Positions 58,965 through 64,000 of a stretch of DNA of 64,000 nt are shown one piece after another. The number at the start of each line of letters is the position of its first letter. The stretch's first letter is position 1. The stretch covers positions 119,930,501 to 119,994,500 of the forward strand of contig NC_091248.1 in the NCBI RefSeq assembly GCF_042477335.2. The letters are read 5' to 3'. Below the pieces are notes generated by a model that was not told the origin of the DNA, made no database searches, and saw only the letters and a program-made list of their open reading frames with translations. Origin of the DNA: Ovis canadensis (taxonomy: Eukaryota; Chordata; Mammalia; Artiodactyla; Bovidae). A program made the translations under genes and the position numbers.

Positions 58965-59275
58965 GTTCCTAATATTTTTGGCAGCAGGGACTGGTTTCAT
59001 GGAAGACGGTTTTTTCGCGGATGGAGGTGGGGAGTGGAGGGACGGTTTCCGGATGATTCAAGTGCCTTACGTTCACGGTGCTTCTTTGAGACTCTAATGC
59101 TGTCATTGATCTGACGTGAGGCAGCGCTCAGGCGGTAATGAGAAGGATGCGGAGCAGCTGTAAATAAAGACAAAGCTTTGCCCTTCCCCCTGCAGCTCAC
59201 CTCCTGCGGGGCAGCCCAGTTCCTAGCGGGAGCCACTGATCCATGGCCTGGGGGTTAGGGATCCCTGATTCAAAG
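58965..59275. mobile_element. Old non-autonomous DNA transposon
   Basis: ttttggcagcagggactggt, atggaagacggttttttcgc, tttccggatgattcaagtgc and, at the far end, gatccatggcctgggggtta are the ordered blocks of a common mammalian non-autonomous DNA transposon (probably hAT). Subfamily not named. Confidence 0.6.
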
Positions 59276-60172
59276 CGTGTTCAGTCCACTTTGAACTGAC
59301 AGAGGGAGGAGGGCAAAGAGGCAGGCGGGGAGACGAATTTAAGGATGGTCTCACTCAGCTCTTATTTCTGTTTCTCGATCTTTCCGCTTTGCTCCTCCTG
59401 CTGACAGATCCTGCTACCGATTCTCTGTGTGTTCCATTCAGAACGAGAACCTGAGTGGTCCGGTGCTCGCACAGCAGGCGGAGTCTGGAGATGCCAGTCA
59501 GTGGGAGGACTGGCTCTCTTGGGTTCGTGCCCAGCCCAGGTTCAAGCAGCTCAGGGGCCAGCATGGAACCTTGTGATTTGGGTCATACTTAGGTCACTTT
59601 CCCCAGCAGGGACCTCACGGTGGGGCTCCTCTAGAAGGTGCTCGGACCCCTCCTTGAGCTTTGTCTTGCCCACTAGTATGAATGATGCAAGAGGAGGTTG
59701 TGAGTAAACGCTGATAGAACTGTGAGACCTTGGCTGACCATCCGTCCTTGTTCTGTTTCGCTCTAGTGGAAATAGGAAGAGACCATGGAGCGGCAGTGTG
59801 GTCTCAGGCAGACACTGCGAGGGTTCACTGTCCAGCAGAGACGGGGGTGGTGGTGTGACCTGGTGATTTCCAGAGAGGGGAACAGAGAGGGAGTTTGTGG
59901 GAGAGAGGAGGAGCCGGGCAAGAGGGTACCAGGGACAGCCAGAGCCTGAGCGTGGCTGAGACATTGTCGATGCCTTGAAGACATTCCCTCCCCATTCTTT
60001 TCACGATTTCTCCTGGGGTGGGGACCTGGGGGAAGCAGATTTACCAGGCGCTCATCACAGAGGAAGATTTCTGTAAGCTTAATGTTCAGGATCGAAAAAC
60101 ATTCATGCATGCTATTACTTTATACGGCCGTATTTTTCATAATTCCCAAATATTGATTCAAATTACTGATTC
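59276..60172. other. GC-richer intergenic segment, no gene confirmed
   Basis: GC-richer than its surroundings. Open frames 59551-59964 and 59763-60110 (minus) lack domains. 59300-59380 shares a gaggcag..gagac..cttatttctgtttct word pattern with 370-430 and 11925-12000, perhaps through a common old repeat. Confidence 0.35.
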
Positions 60173-60184
60173 TTCTCCAAGGAC

Positions 60185-60533
60185 CTTTTTAAAAATTTTT
60201 ATTTATTTCATTTTTGGCTGTGCTGGGTCCTCGTTGCTAGGTGCAGGCTTTGTCTAGTTGCAACGAGCAGGGGCTACTCCCGAGTTGTGGCCTGTAGACG
60301 TCTCATTGTGGTGCCTTCTGTTATTGCAGGGCACAGATTCTAGAGTTCACAGGCTTCAGTAGTTGGAGCTCGTGGGCTCGGAGCTGCAGCTTGGGGGCTC
60401 TAGAGAGCGGGCTCAGTAGTTGGGCTCATGGGCTTTGTTGCCCTGAGGCACGTGGACTCTTCCCCAGCCAGGAATTAAGCCCGTGTCCCCTGCACTGGCA
60501 GGTGGATTCTTAGCCACTGGACCAGCAGGGAAA
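60185..60533 (-). mobile_element. CHR-type SINE, long form, with target duplication
   Basis: tttttggctgtgctgggtcc to ttagccactggaccagcagg in reverse. The 12-bp repeat ttctccaaggac lies at 60173-60184 and 60534-60545. Confidence 0.88.
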
Positions 60534-60545
60534 TTCTCCAAGGAC

Positions 60546-60880
60546 TTTTGACTAAAGTCAGTTTTCCAAGGTGTGTGCCTCTCCATGCGTCACCACATAA
60601 CCCCAGGTTACATGTATCTTGAACTAAAAAAGACACTTCTGTGGGGAGGCCAAATAATCCAGAGGCATCTTGTGAGGATTTGAAGGGCACACAATTGCAA
60701 GCGGTTGTCGAAGCCAACAAAGTACTGACAATATTCTACTGGTAGATTGAACTGGAGTGGTCAGAGGCTTTTGGTGAAGGTATTTACACTGGACAAAGGG
60801 AGACGAGTCTGTAAGAGCAGGGCCAGCAGAAGCTGTTGGATTGCTTGGCATAGAAACTCATAGAGTGTGGCTTCAGGAAA
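60546..60880. other. Intergenic, no gene seen
   Basis: Unique-looking sequence leading into the minisatellite. Confidence 0.5.
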
Positions 60881-61421
60881 GGATGATGATGGTGATGGTG
60901 GTGGTGATGATGGTGGTGGTGGGGGTGATGATGGTGGTGGTGGGGGTGTGATGATGGTGCTGGTGGTGATGGCGATGGTTATGATGATGGTGGTGGTGGT
61001 GATGGTGGTGGTGGGGGTAGGGTGATGGTGCTGGTGGTGGTGGTGATGGTGATGATGGCAATGGTGGTGGTGCTGGTGGTGCTGGTAGTGATGACGGTGG
61101 TGATGGTGGTGATGGTGGGAGTGTGATGATGGTGCTGGTGGTGATGGCGATGGTTATGATGATGGTGGTGATGGTGGGGGTAGGATGATGACAATGGTGG
61201 TGGTGCTGGTGGTGATGATGGTGGTGGTGGTGATGGTGATGATGGTGGTGATGGTGGTGATGGTGGGGGTGTGATGATGGCGCTGGTGGTGATGGCGATG
61301 GTTATGATGATGGTGGTGATGGTGGGGGTAGGATGATGACAATGGTGGTGGTGCTGGTGGTGATGATGGTGGTGGTGGTGATGGTGATGATGGTGGTGGT
61401 GGTGGTGGTGGTGGAGGTGAT
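60881..61421. repeat. G-rich (GAT/GGT)n minisatellite with higher-order units
   Basis: About 540 bp built of GAT, GGT and GGGGGT trinucleotide-type units, with almost no C on the plus strand. gtgatggcgatggttatgat recurs at 60966, 61141 and 61289 (spacings 175 and 148 bp), showing higher-order duplication. The His/Pro-rich frames on the minus strand (60873-61061, 60979-61491, 61154-61510) are translations of this repeat, not genes. Confidence 0.95.
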
Positions 61422-62599
61422 GGGTTAGTAGTAGATGCAGTGGTGATAGTAATATAGAAGTAGTATTTTGGTGAAGAAGCAGGAGAATCACATGAAATTC
61501 TGTTGTGCATTGTTCTTCACAGAATAGGGAAAATACAGGCAGCTTGTCTCTACTTTTTCTTCTTTGGGGTTGAATAATCTCTTCTGCTACTTTCTATGTG
61601 TCTATTCTACTCTCTTTTGGGAAAAGAGGTATTTTCAATAAAACTTTAATTTCTGCCTCTCAGTAACATGTGAGTATGATTCAGACTCTAGGTGTCAAAT
61701 CCTAGTTTCTGGGAGAGAGCACCCCATTGGAACAAGTTGGATCGTCTGTCCAGTGCTGGTCCAGTCAGCTGGGACCAGTGAGTCAGGGCTGTGGTAGGGT
61801 CCCTTACAGGAGCTTGTTGGTGTATCTTACATTTTGGGGAGGAGGGACGTGGAAGAAATGGTAGAAATTTCTAGGACAAGATTTGAACTGAAGAGACATA
61901 GCCGTCTATGAGGGGAGGATGGTAGGATTTGATAACAGAAGGGAGCTGAGGTTTCCTCTTTGGGACACGTGGTGGTGAGTGAACTTTGAATTTGTTGAGT
62001 GAATGAACAAACATTTAATCTGAAAAAGCAATTTCTGGATTTACTACCTTCAGACTCTGTGAACATTGGATTACTAGATTAAAAGTAAGTTAGCACAGGT
62101 TCAACTTGGGCCACTCTTTGAATGACCTTTAGCAAGTCATTTTCATTAATTTATTTCCTCATTATACATGGGGTTTAAAAATAATCCTACCTTATCTCTT
62201 TGTGGTGATCAGAGAGATAGTACAGATTAAAGTGCTCTGAAAACTGCAAGATGTTATACAAATATAAAGTTTTATTATGAACATGTGAATACTAAGTAAT
62301 ATCCCTAATAACTCTCTCCTTGGACTCATGCTGGTATTTGCACATGTTCCTGTCCATGGGGGTGAAAGGTAGAAAAGGATGAAAGGCCTTGTAAAACTGC
62401 TGAATAATAGGTATTTCACAAGAGGAGGAAATGCTGTAATCCCCAGTTTGCTTTATTCTCACCTTCCTTTGAACATTTCTGGGTGGGCAAATTACTTTCA
62501 CTCTGAGCAACTTCTTCATTGCCAAATAGCCTCTGATGCGAAGAGCATATTTTGGGAGCAAAAGAAAGATAACCAACTTGGTTGCAATAAAAAGAAGCA
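61422..62599. other. Intergenic, no gene seen
   Basis: No supported gene or clear repeat. Confidence 0.5.
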
Positions 62600-62736
62600 T
62601 GCAAGAATACTGGAGTGGGTAGCCCTTCCTTTCTGCAGGGGATCTTCCCAATTGAGAGATCAAACCCGCATCTCCTGCATTGCAGGTGGATTTTTTTTTT
62701 TTTTTTTTTTACCGTCTGAGCCACCAGGGAAGCCCT
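62600..62736 (-). mobile_element. Bov-tA SINE fragment with internal T20 tract
   Basis: gcaagaatactggagtgggt to gagccaccagggaagccc in reverse. The usual ggtggattctttacc is expanded to 20 consecutive T (62691-62710). Confidence 0.88.
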
Positions 62737-64000
62737 AAAAAGAGGTATGATTTATACAATTTTGTAGGCTATGGAGACTGTGAGAGATGCTTTGTGACAT
62801 GAAGGAGATGGCATGTGGAGATGGCATGTGCTTGTGTAAGGGGGTAGGAGGGAGATGGGGGAAGAGAGAGTGTTAAGGAACCATGGAGAACACAGTCATG
62901 GGCTCAACCGGTGTCTCTCCCTTAGCCTGTGGTTCAGTGTGGGAGGCACTGATGCTCTGCACTTGTCTGTCAGTCATCCACGGAGGGAAGAGACCACTTC
63001 CTCCAGCCCACACTAGTGAGGCTGTTTCTGGGGGTGGATGAACTGAAGGAAGAGTTGTTAACAGAATTTAAGCTAGTGGTTCCACTTGCTGGGTTTTCTT
63101 TGACTTTAAGAAAAGACAGCTGGGAAGGGACTGGGGAAACTGCGACCCTGGATAACAGGTTACCTACTATCTCAGGTTAGGCTCAAAGTAATATATGTCA
63201 AGCCTATTATTACCTCTAATTCACGGAGAGGGCAATTGACCTTCAGAACATTGGAATGATTGCCCAAGATCTGTGGCACATAGAAGAGAATCCAATATTC
63301 AAACCGTGGCTTGTTTGATTCCAAACCGCGTGCTCTTTCTATGACACCAGCTGAAGACTTAACATGGAAACAGTGTCCAAGAGATGGTTTAACTTGATTT
63401 CAATGTTACATCCATCTATTTCAGGTTAACTGGCTTATTTATGGATACTTTCAGAATCATCTAACCCACCCACAGTCCATTGCAGGTAAAACCCAGACAA
63501 ATGAGTGTCTTAGTTTTTACCAGGCTTTTATTCTGAGAAGGGAGACTCCATTGTCATGTTCAATGCTTGGAGAATGGAAAACACACATTGGGCGGTCATC
63601 TGTCCCTTCTCTGCTCAGAGGTCAGTCCAGGCTCCTTGCTTGGGTCGGGCTTTGATGGAAACTCTGAGGGACCTCAACCAGCAGGGACTTGATGGGAGGC
63701 TAGCTGTTCTCTGAGCATTTTGGGGTATGCTCACCTATAAAACAGAACACCCGTGTTGAATGTACTGTGACTTTAGCTGTTGAGAAATGGGGAACCAACA
63801 ATGTTAAATTGAGCATTTAGAGAAAATATCAGACCAAGTAAGTGGGTTTTAAGCTTAGCTTTGCAAGAGGAGAGGGGTTTTTGCAGAAGACAGAGGCCAA
63901 GAGGGTGTAGATCCAGCCCTGGAGGAGGGCTGCCCTCAGGCAATGATGCAGAAGCAGCCATGAGCCAAGATTAATGGTGCCTAGAAAAAAAAAATCGGAG
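62737..64000. other. Intergenic to window end, no gene seen
   Basis: By synteny MGAM should lie to the right, but no MGAM exon was recognised. 63180-63360 resembles an old MIR-type remnant (ttattacctctaattcacgg, gattccaaaccgcgtgctct). Confidence 0.4.

Noticed and set aside
60979-61491. Long His/Pro-rich open frames on the minus strand
   Set aside because: They are translations of the GAT/GGT minisatellite. There is no start context, domain or splice support.
62737-64000. First exons of MGAM, expected by synteny
   Set aside because: No trefoil or glycoside hydrolase exon or membrane-anchor exon was recognised before the window ends.
1-64000. CRISPR arrays, operons, ribosome binding sites or other prokaryotic features
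   Set aside because: The sequence is plainly mammalian nuclear DNA. The tandem repeats seen are microsatellites, SINEs and a minisatellite.

Overview
The window is mammalian nuclear DNA from a ruminant, most likely cattle or a close bovid. It is packed with ruminant-specific repeats: BovB (RTE) LINE fragments with the characteristic cagttcagttcagt tail, Bov-tA/BovA and CHR SINEs, young L1s of the bovine type, and two solo LTRs. Species within the bovids cannot be fixed from the sequence alone. Most open reading frames are repeat-derived.

Three host protein-coding genes can be supported. At 15711-16655 (+) there is an intact single-exon olfactory receptor of the OR9A type (314 codons). At 24619-34746 (-) there is a complete six-coding-exon CLEC5A (MDL-1) gene, rebuilt here by eye from GT-AG exons; it encodes 185 residues, and a non-coding first exon probably ends at 35264. 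At 53183-54190 (-) there is an intact bitter taste receptor TAS2R38 (335 codons). The order and orientations (OR9A+, CLEC5A-, TAS2R38-) match, from memory, the human chromosome 7q34 interval that lies before MGAM. No MGAM or PRSS37 exon was recognised.

Layout. 1-13.7 kb: an old, diverged tandem duplication (copy A about 1-4.4 kb, copy B about 11.6-13.7 kb) upstream of the OR gene. It is split by a solo LTR, a cluster of BovB copies (5.7-8.0 kb) and a 5'-truncated L1 (8.18-10.11 kb). 14.0-15.6 kb: a second solo LTR in the opposite orientation, just upstream of the splice acceptor of the OR coding exon. 16.7-24.6 kb: intergenic DNA and probable CLEC5A 3' UTR. 24.6-35.3 kb: CLEC5A. 35.3-53.1 kb: intergenic DNA with a 1.9-kb BovB, a second L1 (47.2-49.7 kb) and old L1 debris. 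53.2-54.2 kb: TAS2R38. 54.2-64.0 kb: intergenic DNA with SINEs, an old DNA transposon and a G-rich GAT/GGT minisatellite (60.9-61.4 kb).

The genes do not form an operon-like system. They are two chemosensory receptors flanking a myeloid C-type lectin that, in known mammals, signals through DAP12. No new biological system is evident. The points most worth a second look are the tandemly duplicated stalk exon of CLEC5A with its flanking intron, the apparent loss of an OR gene from one arm of the upstream duplication, the LTR beside the OR splice acceptor, and the long inverted pairs of LTRs and L1s that could promote inversion.
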